From Epidermidibacterium keratini (GTDB lineage Bacteria; Actinomycetota; Actinomycetes; Mycobacteriales; Antricoccaceae): a stretch of DNA of 64,000 nt. The notes beneath the pieces are model-generated. The model saw only the letters and a program-made list of their open reading frames with translations. It had not been told where the DNA came from and ran no database searches. The DNA lies in contig NZ_CP047156.1 of assembly GCF_009834025.1 (NCBI RefSeq), positions 2,232,001 through 2,296,000 of the forward strand, in the 5' to 3' direction. The position numbers were made by a program, and so were the translations under genes. Positions 10,114-18,051 of the stretch are shown piece by piece (position 1 is the first letter of the stretch; the number at the start of each line of letters is the position of its first letter).

Positions 10114-11162
10114 CGGTTGCGGGCCTGGTGCTAGCTGCGGGCGGCGGAAGCCGGATGGGGTTGGCGAAGGCGCTGGTCCGGCTTCCCAACGGGCAGTCAC
10201 TGCTGACGAATGCGGTGCGGATTCTGCACGAAGGCGGCATCACCGACATCGTCGTGGTGATCGGCGCGGTCGAGGCGCACGTGCGCAAGGCGCTGGAGTC
10301 GGCGCAGCAGAAATACCCGCGGATCTTCGACGGCGTGAACCTCACCATCGTGAGCAACCCGCGCTATGGCGAGGGCATGGGTACGTCGGTGCAGGCCGGG
10401 CTGGAGGCCGCTGCCGCGCTTGAGCCGGCGCCGGACGCGGTCGTCGTACAGCTCGCCGACACCCCCGACATCAGCCCCGATGCGATCGAGCGGATCGCCA
10501 AGGTGGCCGCACCCGAGGCGCTCGCGGTAGCGACGTACGACGGGCAGATCGGGCACCCGATGCTGCTCGGGCGTGAGCACTGGGCGGCGATCTCGAAGTC
10601 CGCGACGGGCGATAAGGGGGCGCGCGGCTACCTGATGAGCCGTGACGACGTGCAGACCGTCGTGTGCGACGGCCTCGGCGCGCCGACCGACCTCGACACC
10701 CCCGAGCAGCTCGAAGCACTCGGCGACCGCGCGAGCGTCGCGACCGACATCGTGCGGGCCGAGGTCACCGGCGATGACATCAGCGTCTCGATGCTGGAGC
10801 TGCTGGTGCGTGACCGACGAGCCGGGGCAGTCGCGACGTTCTCCGGCATCGTGCGCGACCACGACCACGGACGCATGGTGCAGCGGCTGAAATACATGGC
10901 CCATCCCAGCGCCGACGAGACGATCAAGCAGATCGCCGCCGAGGTCGCTGAAGCCTCCGGCGCCCGGGCGATCGCCGTACAGCACCGAGTCGGCGAGCTC
11001 GGCATCGGCGACATCGCGCTAGGCTGCGCGGTCGCCTCCGACCACCGTGCCGAGGCGTTCGAGGCGTGCTCGCTGCTGGTCGAGCGGGTCAAGTCCGAGC
11101 TGCCGGTCTGGAAGCAGCAGGTCTTCGACGACGGCACCGACGAGTGGGTCAACGCCCCGTAG
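10110..11162 (+). CDS. Fusion: MobA/MocA-like nucleotidyltransferase - MoaE
   Basis: A 350-residue fusion of two molybdenum cofactor steps. Residues 1-210 form an NTP-transferase domain: LVLAAGGGSRMGLAKAL is the nucleotide-binding motif, VVVQLADTPDI the metal Asp motif, and GQIGHPMLLGREHW resembles MocA/CoxI-type enzymes more than classical MobA. Residues about 225-350 form MoaE, the large subunit of molybdopterin synthase: AGAVATFSGIVRDHD, LKYMAHPSADE, VQHRVGELGIGD, and VKSELPVWKQQ with the active-site Lys. Translationally coupled to modC by GTGA. Its MoaD partner is the convergent gene just downstream. Domain calls are firm; whether the first domain adds GMP or CMP is open. Confidence 0.88.
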   Translation: MTVAGLVLAAGGGSRMGLAKALVRLPNGQSLLTNAVRILHEGGITDIVVVIGAVEAHVRKALESAQQKYPRIFDGVNLTIVSNPRYGEGMGTSVQAGLEAAAALEPAPDAVVVQLADTPDISPDAIERIAKVAAPEALAVATYDGQIGHPMLLGREHWAAISKSATGDKGARGYLMSRDDVQTVVCDGLGAPTDLDTPEQLEALGDRASVATDIVRAEVTGDDISVSMLELLVRDRRAGAVATFSGIVRDHDHGRMVQRLKYMAHPSADETIKQIAAEVAEASGARAIAVQHRVGELGIGDIALGCAVASDHRAEAFEACSLLVERVKSELPVWKQQVFDDGTDEWVNAP

Positions 11163-11182
11163 CCGGTCCCTTGATCGGTTGA

Positions 11183-11223
11183 CGCGTAGCGTTTGCGTCA
11201 CCAGGTGACCGAAACGCTACGCG
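11183..11223. terminator. Bidirectional hairpin between the mod and moa operons
   Basis: A 12-bp perfect stem (CGCGTAGCGTTT at 11183-11194, AAACGCTACGCG at 11212-11223) with an inner 5-bp stem GTCAC/GTGAC around CAG. It fills the 72-bp gap between convergent operons and is the expected place for two-way termination. There is no long T tract. Confidence 0.75.
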
Positions 11224-11234
11224 CTAAAGCCTGT

Positions 11235-11477
11235 CTAGCCGCCGGCGAACGGGGGGAGTACGTCGAGGCGCTGGCCGTCGATGAGTTCGGCGTCCCGTTC
11301 GTACGCCGCGACCCCGTCGAGCAAGAAGCTCGATGCGCCAAGGACTTTGGTCATCGTCTCGCCGTAGCGGCCGGACAGTACGTCGATCGCACCGCCGAGC
11401 GTGCCGGCATCGACCTGGTCTTCGTCGCGGCCAGCGGCGGCCTCCGCGGCTGCGAAAAGCCGCACCGTCACTGCCAC
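11235..11477 (-). CDS. moaD: Molybdopterin synthase small subunit MoaD
   Basis: An 80-residue ubiquitin-like sulfur carrier. The chain ends in PPFAGG, the C-terminal Gly-Gly that is thiocarboxylated and inserts into MoaE. The body begins VTVRLFAAAEAAAG, typical of MoaD beta-strand 1. It lies 3 nt downstream of moaA on the same strand and faces the MoaE-bearing fusion gene, so both halves of molybdopterin synthase come from this locus. Confidence 0.92.
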   Translation of the reverse strand: MAVTVRLFAAAEAAAGRDEDQVDAGTLGGAIDVLSGRYGETMTKVLGASSFLLDGVAAYERDAELIDGQRLDVLPPFAGG

Positions 11478-11480
11478 GGC

Positions 11481-12539
11481 CTAGCCGCCGATCGAGGACA
11501 TCGGGCGCACCGGCTGCAAGAAGCTCGGGTCGTCGATGCCGTGTCCGGGGCGCTTGCCAAACATCGCCGAACGCCACCGGTCGGCGAGTACGTCGTCGCT
11601 CGCACCATCGCGCAGCGCTCCGCGCAGGTCGGACTCCTCGCGGGCGAAAAGGCAGTTGCGGATTTGGCCGTCGGCGGTGAGCCGGGTTCGGTCGCAGTCG
11701 CCGCAGAACGGGCGGGTCACCGACCCGATAACGCCGACCTTCGCCGGCCCGCCGTTTACCAGCCACGTCTCGGCCGGGGCGGCGCCGCGGTGCGCCGGGT
11801 CTGGGGTGAGCTCGAAGTGCTCCTGCAGCGAATGCAGGATCTGCTCGGCGGTGATCATCGTGTGCCGGTCCCAGACATGCGCGCCGTCGATCGGCATCTG
11901 CTCGATGAACCGCAGTTCGTAGCCGTGATCGAGCGCCCACTGCAGCAGTGCCGGCGCCTCGTCCTCGTTGATGCCCTTCATGAGCACGGCGTTGACCTTC
12001 ACCGGAGTGAGGCCCGCGGCCGCCGCCGCCTCGATCCCGGCGATCGTGTCGTGCAGCCGGTCACGGCGGGTGAGCGATAAGAAGCGCTCCTCGCTCAGGG
12101 TGTCCAGCGAGACGTTGACCCGGTTCAGTCCCGCGTCGGCTAGCGCCTGCGCCGTACGCGCCAGGCCGAGAGCGTTGGTCGTCAGGCTGAGGTCCGGACG
12201 CGGCTCGAAGCGCGCGACCTGCGAGACGATGTCGACCAGCCCCGGCCGCAGGAGCGGCTCACCGCCGGTAAACCGGATCTCGCGGACGCCGAGCTTCTCG
12301 ATCGCGATCCGTGCCAGGCGCACGATCTCGTCATCGGTGAGCAGCTGCGGCTTGGGCAGCCACGGCAGGCCCTCGGCGGGCATGCAGTAGGTGCAGCGCA
12401 GGTTGCATTTGTCGGTCAGCGAGATTCGCAGGTCGGTCGCGATTCGCCCGAATCTGTCGACGAGCGCACCAGTACGCTGCGCCCGCTCTACCTCTGCGGG
12501 CGGCGCAAGGTGGGCTGCGTTCTGGCTTGGAGTAGTCAT
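11481..12539 (-). CDS. moaA: GTP 3',8-cyclase MoaA (radical SAM)
   Basis: First step of molybdenum cofactor synthesis, converting GTP to 3',8-cyclo-7,8-dihydroguanosine triphosphate. The protein has 352 residues. The N-terminal [4Fe-4S] motif is LTDKCNLRCTYCMP (CxxxCxxC, near residue 45), followed by IRFTGGEPLLR. The C-terminal cluster Cys residues are in RPFCGDCDRTRLTADGQIRNCLF, and the chain ends with PMSSIGG, whose last two Gly are needed in the family. TACAGT ends 8 nt before the ATG, so the transcript is leaderless or nearly so. First gene of moaA-moaD. Confidence 0.96.
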   Translation of the reverse strand: MTTPSQNAAHLAPPAEVERAQRTGALVDRFGRIATDLRISLTDKCNLRCTYCMPAEGLPWLPKPQLLTDDEIVRLARIAIEKLGVREIRFTGGEPLLRPGLVDIVSQVARFEPRPDLSLTTNALGLARTAQALADAGLNRVNVSLDTLSEERFLSLTRRDRLHDTIAGIEAAAAAGLTPVKVNAVLMKGINEDEAPALLQWALDHGYELRFIEQMPIDGAHVWDRHTMITAEQILHSLQEHFELTPDPAHRGAAPAETWLVNGGPAKVGVIGSVTRPFCGDCDRTRLTADGQIRNCLFAREESDLRGALRDGASDDVLADRWRSAMFGKRPGHGIDDPSFLQPVRPMSSIGG

Positions 12540-12764
12540 TTGCGCCCACTGTACGTCGTAGTTCGGCGGGCGTGGGCCCGGTCACCACAGTGCGAAATGG
12601 CCTCAGGTGTGGGTGTTTTGGAACTTTCGGCAGATTTGCCGACCACAGCCCGCATATGCGGCAGCGCCTACGGACATGCCGCGAGATTGCTCGCCGTACT
12701 GCGGCTTGCGGGGCGCGAGGTGATCTGCGGCCTAATCCATGGCACTGGCGTGCAGCGCTCGGCG

Positions 12765-12770
12765 TAAGAT
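12765..12770 (+). promoter_or_regulatory. Candidate -10 of the helD promoter in the 302-bp moaA-helD gap
   Basis: The gap 12540-12841 separates divergent moaA and helD. TAAGAT at 12765-12770 is the best -10 for helD and is part of the small palindrome AAGAT-GA-ATCTT (12766-12777), which could bind a regulator. I saw no gene in the gap and could not recognise a rifamycin-associated element of the type found before some helR genes. Confidence 0.35.
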
Positions 12771-12841
12771 GAATCTTCACGCGCGCGCCGCCTGTGCACC
12801 TGCGAAACGTCCGGGGAGTAGTCGTTCAGTTGTCCGAGGCA

Positions 12842-15007
12842 ATGACTTCCGAACACACCGAGTACGCCGATGTGCCCCAAGACGCTGAGGCGATCGAGAT
12901 CGCGCGCGAGCAGGAGCACGTCGACAAGGTCAACGCCCGGGTCGAGGTCCTGCTCAAGAACGCCGACGCGATCACCCAGGAAGGTCTCGCGCGCGGCCGA
13001 AGCGGGAGCTTCGGCGGACTCGTCGAACGCGACGCGTTCGTGCACGTCGCCGCCCGGCGCAAGCATCTGCTCAACCGCGAGCACGAGGGTCTGGTGTTCG
13101 GGCGGCTGGACTTCGACGACCAGTCCAAGCAGCACGTAGGCCGAATCGGCGTACTCGATGAGAACTACGTGCCGATGGTGATCGACTGGCGGGCTCCGGC
13201 CGCCGCACCGTTCTACCGCGCGACGGCCGCCGACCGGCAGGGCGTCGTACGCCGCCGCGTCATCCGCTCGCGACTGGACAAGGTCATCTCGGTCGAAGAC
13301 GACCTGCTCGACCCCGACGCCTCCCTCGACGGGATGAACGTGATCGGCGACGGAGCGCTCATCGCCTCGCTGACCCGCGCGCGAACCGGACAGATGCGCG
13401 ACATCGTGGCGACCATCCAGCAGCACCAGGACGAGGCGATCCGCGCTCCTTCGGACGGCGTCACCGTGATCAGCGGCGGGCCTGGCACCGGCAAGACCGT
13501 CGTCGCGCTGCATCGTGCGGCGTACCTGCTGTATCGCGACCGCAAGAAATACGAGAGCTCGGGCATCCTCGTCGTCGGGCCGTCACCGACCTTCATGCGC
13601 TATATCGAGCGGGTGCTGCCCTCGCTCGGTGAGGACTCTGCCGCGCTGCGCTCAATCGGCGAGATCGTGGACGGCTACTCGGCCACCCGGGTCGACTCGC
13701 CGGAGCTGGCGGCGGTCAAGGGCTCGACGCGGATCGCGCCGGTCGTCTCGCGCGCCGCGCGGTTTGCCGGTCCGGGCGCGCCGGAGGAGCTGCGGCTGTT
13801 CTACCGCGGCGAGGTGCTCACCGCATCGCGCTCGCAGCTACGCGCGATCCGTCGCTCGGTGCTGCGCGGCAACCGCAAGTACAACCGCTCGTCACGCGCG
13901 GCCCGCGATGCGCTCACAGACCTGCTCTACTCATCGGCGCCGGACTCAATCAAGGCCGAGCGCACGCTGGCGGAGTTTCGTGACGATCTCAACCAGCGCA
14001 ACGAGTTCACCGACTTCCTTGCCGCCTGGTGGCCGATGCGTGAGCCGCATGAGGTGCTCGCCTCGCTCGGCAACGCTGGGCATCTGCAGAGCGCGTCGTC
14101 CGGCGTACTCACCCGTGCGGAGGTCGCCGACCTAGCTCGCGACTGGGCATCGCACACAGCTGCCGATGGCTCGATGGAGCTGTCGCTGCAAGACATCGCG
14201 CTGATAGATGAGATCCGCGACGTACTCGGCGAGATCCCGCCGCCCCCGCCGGTGCGCGACGAGTTTGACCTGAGCAGCGTTCAGGAGCTGACGACCGCAG
14301 CCGACCGCGAGTACGCCGCCGCGGGGCCGCGCGTGCGCCCGGACAACTACACCGGCTATGGCCACGTGATCGTTGACGAGGCGCAGGATCTGTCGCCGAT
14401 GCAGTGGCGGATGCTCGGACGCCGCGGGCGGGTCGCGTCGTGGACTGTCGTCGGCGATATCGCGCAGACGTCGTGGGGCGACCCCGCAGAGACCCGCAGC
14501 GCGATGAACGAGTCGCTGGCTAAGACGCCGCGTCGGGACTTCCACCTGAGCACCAACTACCGCAGCCCGGCCGAGGTTTTCTCGCTCGCGGCCGACGTCG
14601 TGCGCACGGTGATGCCGGATGCCGACGTCCCTGATGCGGTGCGCTCGACCGGCCACGAGCCCGAGCACGTCGTGACCGACGATGTTGCGACGGAGACTGT
14701 GGCTGCGCTGCGACGTACCCTCTCCGAGGTCGAGGGCACGGTCGCGGTGATCGCGCCGTCTGCCCGGGTCGGGGAGGTGCGCTCGTGGGTCGGCACGATC
14801 GGCGGCGACCGCGTCCAGGTCGTCGACGAGCTCTCGGCCAAGGGCCTGGAGTACGACGGTGTCGTCGTGGTCGAGCCCGACGAGATTGCCGGCGGCACGG
14901 ACCGCGGGACGCGGTTGCTCTACGTCGTACTCACCCGCGCGACCCAGCGCCTGGTCACCGTCGGCCGCACCTCGGACTGGCTCCCCTCCCGCCGATCCGA
15001 GCGTTAA
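12842..15007 (+). CDS. helD: HelD/HelR-like RNA polymerase-associated helicase (UvrD superfamily)
   Basis: ATP-dependent factor of the HelD family, which pulls stalled or inhibited RNA polymerase off DNA. The 721-residue chain begins with a charged coiled-coil arm (about residues 15-55; EIAREQEHVDKVNARVEVLL). It then shows YVPMVIDWRAPAAAPFY, which is diagnostic of the family, Walker A GGPGTGKTVVALHRAAYLL near residue 212, VIVDEAQDLSPMQWRML near 508, TNYRSPAEV near 570 and LLYVVLTRATQRL near 692. Start ATG 12842 is a choice; a TTG at 12830 behind GGGGAG is possible. The last six codons (SRRSER) are built from the first unit of a 21-bp tandem repeat. Some actinobacterial relatives give rifamycin tolerance, but that role is not shown here. 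Confidence 0.88.
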   Translation: MTSEHTEYADVPQDAEAIEIAREQEHVDKVNARVEVLLKNADAITQEGLARGRSGSFGGLVERDAFVHVAARRKHLLNREHEGLVFGRLDFDDQSKQHVGRIGVLDENYVPMVIDWRAPAAAPFYRATAADRQGVVRRRVIRSRLDKVISVEDDLLDPDASLDGMNVIGDGALIASLTRARTGQMRDIVATIQQHQDEAIRAPSDGVTVISGGPGTGKTVVALHRAAYLLYRDRKKYESSGILVVGPSPTFMRYIERVLPSLGEDSAALRSIGEIVDGYSATRVDSPELAAVKGSTRIAPVVSRAARFAGPGAPEELRLFYRGEVLTASRSQLRAIRRSVLRGNRKYNRSSRAARDALTDLLYSSAPDSIKAERTLAEFRDDLNQRNEFTDFLAAWWPMREPHEVLASLGNAGHLQSASSGVLTRAEVADLARDWASHTAADGSMELSLQDIALIDEIRDVLGEIPPPPPVRDEFDLSSVQELTTAADREYAAAGPRVRPDNYTGYGHVIVDEAQDLSPMQWRMLGRRGRVASWTVVGDIAQTSWGDPAETRSAMNESLAKTPRRDFHLSTNYRSPAEVFSLAADVVRTVMPDADVPDAVRSTGHEPEHVVTDDVATETVAALRRTLSEVEGTVAVIAPSARVGEVRSWVGTIGGDRVQVVDELSAKGLEYDGVVVVEPDEIAGGTDRGTRLLYVVLTRATQRLVTVGRTSDWLPSRRSER

Positions 15008-15093
15008 TCCCGCCGATCCGAGAGATATTTCCGCCGATCCGAGAGAAGTTGCGCTCGATCCGAGAGAAATCGCGCTCGATCCGAAAGAAATCC
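14990..15093 (+). repeat. 21-bp-period tandem repeat, five units
   Basis: Units start at 14990, 15011, 15032, 15052 and 15073, with consensus CGCCGATCCGAGAGAAATCC. The first unit contains the helD stop codon (CGCCGATCCGAGCGTTAA). The array fills the gap up to the -10 of the next gene. Two units of the same repeat lie at 45135-45176. Confidence 0.85.
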
Positions 15094-15112
15094 TGTGGTT
15101 TAGGCTGGCGGC

Positions 15113-15694
15113 ATGGCGCCCCAACTGCAGCTTGCCCAGGATCCGAAGGCCGACGAGGTGCTCTCGAACGACCCGTTTGCGCTGCTCGTGGGCATGCTCC
15201 TCGACCAGCAGTACCCGATGGAGCACGCCTTCCGCGGACCATCGAAGATCCTCGATCGGTTTGGCACCCTCGATCCGGCGATGATCGCCGCGGCCGATCC
15301 TGAGACCTTCGCCGACCTGGCGGCGACTCCGCCGGCGATCCACCGCTACGGCCGTTCGATGGCCGGGCGAGTGCAGCAGCTCGCTCGCGTGATCGTCGAG
15401 GAGTACGACGGCAACGCGGCCGCGATCTGGGCGACCGCGTCCGGCATCGATGAGCTTCTTGAGCGCCTGCAGGCGCTGCCCGGTTACGGCGAGCAGAAGG
15501 CGCGAATCTTCGCAGCGCTGCTGGGCAAGCAGCTCGGCGTGCGCCCGCATGCGTGGCGCAAGAAGATCGGGCCGTACGCCGAGGACGGTTCACACCGCTC
15601 GGTCGCCGATGTCACCGACGAGGTGAGCCTGCAGAAGGTGCGCGACTTCAAGAAGGCGCAGAAGGCGCAGAAGAAGGCCGAGGCTGCGAAGTAG
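15113..15694 (+). CDS. HhH-GPD-type base excision DNA repair family protein
   Basis: A 193-residue protein of an actinobacterial HhH-GPD subfamily. The helix-hairpin-helix is visible as LQALPGYGEQKARIFAALLGKQ (about residues 117-138), preceded by FALLVGMLLDQQYPMEHAF, which aligns with the glycosylase N-terminal helix that contains the conserved Gln. The usual catalytic Asp after the HhH and the iron-sulfur Cys cluster of endonuclease III are not evident, so catalysis is uncertain. The C-terminus is Lys-rich (KKAQKAQKKAEAAK). TAGGCT (15101-15106) ends 6 nt before the ATG, so the mRNA is probably leaderless. trmL follows after 4 nt. Confidence 0.8.
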   Translation: MAPQLQLAQDPKADEVLSNDPFALLVGMLLDQQYPMEHAFRGPSKILDRFGTLDPAMIAAADPETFADLAATPPAIHRYGRSMAGRVQQLARVIVEEYDGNAAAIWATASGIDELLERLQALPGYGEQKARIFAALLGKQLGVRPHAWRKKIGPYAEDGSHRSVADVTDEVSLQKVRDFKKAQKAQKKAEAAK

Positions 15695-15698
15695 CCCG

Positions 15699-16163
15699 GT
15701 GTTTCACGTCGTCTTCTACCAGCCGCAGATTCCGCCCAACACTGGCAACGCGATCCGCCTTGTGGCGTGCACGGGCGCAACGCTGCACTTGATCGAGCCC
15801 CTCGGCTTCACCCTCGAGGACAAGCAGCTGCGCCGCGCGGGGTTGGACTATCACGACCTCGCGCAGGTCGCCGTGCACCCGAGCCTGGATGCCTGCCTGG
15901 ACCAGCTAACTGGATCGCGGGTGTTTGCCTTTACCCGGCACGCGAGTGCGTCGTACGCCGATATCGCCTATGCACCAGGCGATGTGTTGCTGTTTGGTCG
16001 CGAGGAAGACGGGCTCCCCGCTGCCGTGCTCGACCATCCGCGAGTGAGTGAGCAGGTGCGGTTTCCGATGATCGAGGGCCGACGCTCACTGAACCTGAGC
16101 AACTGCGCCGCGATCGCGACGTACGAGGCGTGGCGGCAAAACGGCTTCGGTGGACTCGAGTAG
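15699..16163 (+). CDS. trmL: tRNA (cytidine/uridine-34-2'-O)-methyltransferase TrmL
   Basis: SPOUT-class methyltransferase that 2'-O-methylates the wobble base of certain leucine tRNAs. The length of 154 residues is standard. Motifs include FYQPQIPPNTGNAIRLVA with the catalytic Arg and Asn region, LLFGREEDGLP in the knot, and IEGRRSLNLSNCAAIATYEAWRQ, the SAM-binding trefoil end. Starts with GTG at 15699, 4 nt after the HhH-GPD gene, and is likely cotranscribed with it. Confidence 0.93.
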   Translation: MFHVVFYQPQIPPNTGNAIRLVACTGATLHLIEPLGFTLEDKQLRRAGLDYHDLAQVAVHPSLDACLDQLTGSRVFAFTRHASASYADIAYAPGDVLLFGREEDGLPAAVLDHPRVSEQVRFPMIEGRRSLNLSNCAAIATYEAWRQNGFGGLE

Positions 16164-16180
16164 TCGGTCGGGCGGCGGAG

Positions 16181-16264
16181 GTGGTTTCGACGGACGCGGC
16201 TCGCCCTAGCGGGCTCGCCGCTGCTCAACCACCGAGGTTTGCGAGGCGGCTGCTCAACCACCGG
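16181..16264 (-). repeat. Dispersed hairpin repeat, one full and one partial copy
   Basis: Reverse-strand reading of 16181-16234 gives CGGTGGTTGAGCAG, stem CGGC, loop GAGCCCGCTAGGGCGA, stem GCCG, then CGTCCGTCGAAAC. A second, shortened copy occupies about 16235-16264. It lies between convergent trmL and the FAD dehydrogenase, like the copies after catalase. Confidence 0.8.
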
Positions 16265-16269
16265 GGGGA

Positions 16270-17922
16270 TTAGCCGAAGGCGGCGCCGCGGCCGGCTTGG
16301 CGACCGCTGAAGATGCAGCCGCCGAGGAACGTGCCCTCCAGCGAGCGGTAGCCGTGCATCCCGCCGCCTCCGAAACCGGCTACCTCGCCGGCGGCGTACA
16401 ACCCGCGAAAAACGCTGCCGTCAGGGCGAAGTACGCGTCCGGACAGGTCGGTTTGCAGTCCGCCGAGCGACTTGCGCGTCAGGGTGTGCAGGCGTACGCC
16501 GATCAGCGGCCCGGCAGCAGGGTCGGTGAACTTGTGCGGCGTGGCGACTCGGCCCAGCTTGTCGCCGCGGTAGTTGCGTGCGCCGCGCAGCGCGGTGACC
16601 TGGAGGTCCTTGGTGAAGTCGTTGTCCATCTCGCGGTCGCGCGCGAGCACCTCACGACGCATGTTGTCGACGTCGAGGGACTCGCCGCCCTCCAGCGCCT
16701 GCATCGCGGCAAGCAGCTCGTCAAGCGTGTCGGCGACGACGAAGTCCTCGCCGCGCTCCTTGAACGCCTCCACCGGCCCTGGCGCGCCGGGCAGGATTCG
16801 CTGCAGCACCAGCCGCACGTCCTTGCCGGTGAGGTCGGGGTTTTGCTCAGAGCCCGACAGCGCGAACTCCTTCTCGATGACTTTCTGGGTCAACACGAAC
16901 CAGGAGTAGTCGTAGCCGGTCTGACGTAGGTGGCGCAGCGTGCCGAGCGTGTCGAAACCGGGGAAGAGGGGCACCGGAAGCCGACGCCCGCCGCCGTCAA
17001 ACCAGAGCGAGGATGGGCCGGGCAGAATCCGGATACCGTGCGAAGGCCAGATCGGATCGAAGTTCTTCAATCCTTCGGTGTAGTGCCACATTCGGTCGGC
17101 GTTGACCAGCCGCGCGCCGTCCGCTGCAAGCTGTTCGCGCAACTGCCCATCGACATACGCCGGCACCCCGGTCACCATCCGTTGCGGCGGAGTGCCCAGG
17201 GACGCCGGCCAGTACTTGCGCACCAGCTCATGGTTGGCGCCGATGCCGCCGGAGGTGACGACGACATGGCGCGCCTCCACAGAGAAGTCATCGACCACGT
17301 CGCGGCTCGACGGTACGCCGCGCGCCGCGTCGTCAGGGGCGAGTACGTCGCCATGCACGCCCGTGGCCGCGTCACCTTCGGTCAGCAGCCCGGTGACCCG
17401 ATAGCGGAAGCGCAGCCGCACTTGCCCGCGCTCGACCGCCGCGCGCACCTTGCGCACGAACGGCTCGACGACACCCGGACCGGTGCCCCACGTGACGTGG
17501 AATCGAGGCACGGAGTTGCCGTGACCGACAGCGCCGTACCCGCCGCGCTCGGCCCACCCGACCATCGGAAACCAGCGCATCCCCAGCTCGTGCAGCCACT
17601 CGCGCTTCTCGCCTGCAGCGAACTCGACGTACGCCTCGGCCCACTTGCGCGCCCAGTCGTCTTCGGGCCGGTCGAAGCCCGCCGTACCCAGCCAATCCTG
17701 CTGAGCAAGCTCGACCGAGTCGGAGATGCCCATCCGCCGCTGCTCGGGAGTGTCGATGAGGAACAGCCCGCCGAACGACCAGAATGCCTGCCCACCAAGG
17801 TTGGCTTCGTTTTCCTGGTCGAGCAGGATGACGTCGCGTCCAGCGTCAATCAGCTCGCTGGCCGCGACAAGACCGGCTAACCCGGCACCCACGACGACAA
17901 CATCGGTGACCTCGGTGTTCAT
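16270..17922 (-). CDS. FAD-binding dehydrogenase (KstD/fumarate reductase flavoprotein-like)
   Basis: A 550-residue flavoprotein. The N-terminus VVVVGAGLAGLVAASELIDAG is a Rossmann FAD site with the acid DQENEAN downstream. The C-terminus GLYAAGEVAGFGGGGMHGYRSLEGTFLGGCIFSGRQAG is the FAD-closing segment found in the COG3573 group of predicted oxidoreductases related to 3-ketosteroid dehydrogenases. Reaction and substrate cannot be assigned. The frame stays open some 1,000 nt further upstream, but homology begins at the ATG at 17922, which has a GGGAC-type ribosome site. Divergent from the alpha/beta hydrolase. Confidence 0.85.
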   Translation of the reverse strand: MNTEVTDVVVVGAGLAGLVAASELIDAGRDVILLDQENEANLGGQAFWSFGGLFLIDTPEQRRMGISDSVELAQQDWLGTAGFDRPEDDWARKWAEAYVEFAAGEKREWLHELGMRWFPMVGWAERGGYGAVGHGNSVPRFHVTWGTGPGVVEPFVRKVRAAVERGQVRLRFRYRVTGLLTEGDAATGVHGDVLAPDDAARGVPSSRDVVDDFSVEARHVVVTSGGIGANHELVRKYWPASLGTPPQRMVTGVPAYVDGQLREQLAADGARLVNADRMWHYTEGLKNFDPIWPSHGIRILPGPSSLWFDGGGRRLPVPLFPGFDTLGTLRHLRQTGYDYSWFVLTQKVIEKEFALSGSEQNPDLTGKDVRLVLQRILPGAPGPVEAFKERGEDFVVADTLDELLAAMQALEGGESLDVDNMRREVLARDREMDNDFTKDLQVTALRGARNYRGDKLGRVATPHKFTDPAAGPLIGVRLHTLTRKSLGGLQTDLSGRVLRPDGSVFRGLYAAGEVAGFGGGGMHGYRSLEGTFLGGCIFSGRQAGRGAAFG

Positions 17923-18051
17923 GGAGCTCGTCCCTTCGCTGGAGGCGGTGCCAGCGATTCTGGCACGGTTCGCAGCGCGGTGCGCGCTTTGGCCGATACG
18001 CTCAACGACGTCGGAGTACGACGACCGACGGACGCAGGGGAGGAGAGGTTG

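Noticed and set aside
14990-15093. CRISPR-like array
   Set aside because: The units are contiguous 21-bp repeats without spacers and no cas genes are present.
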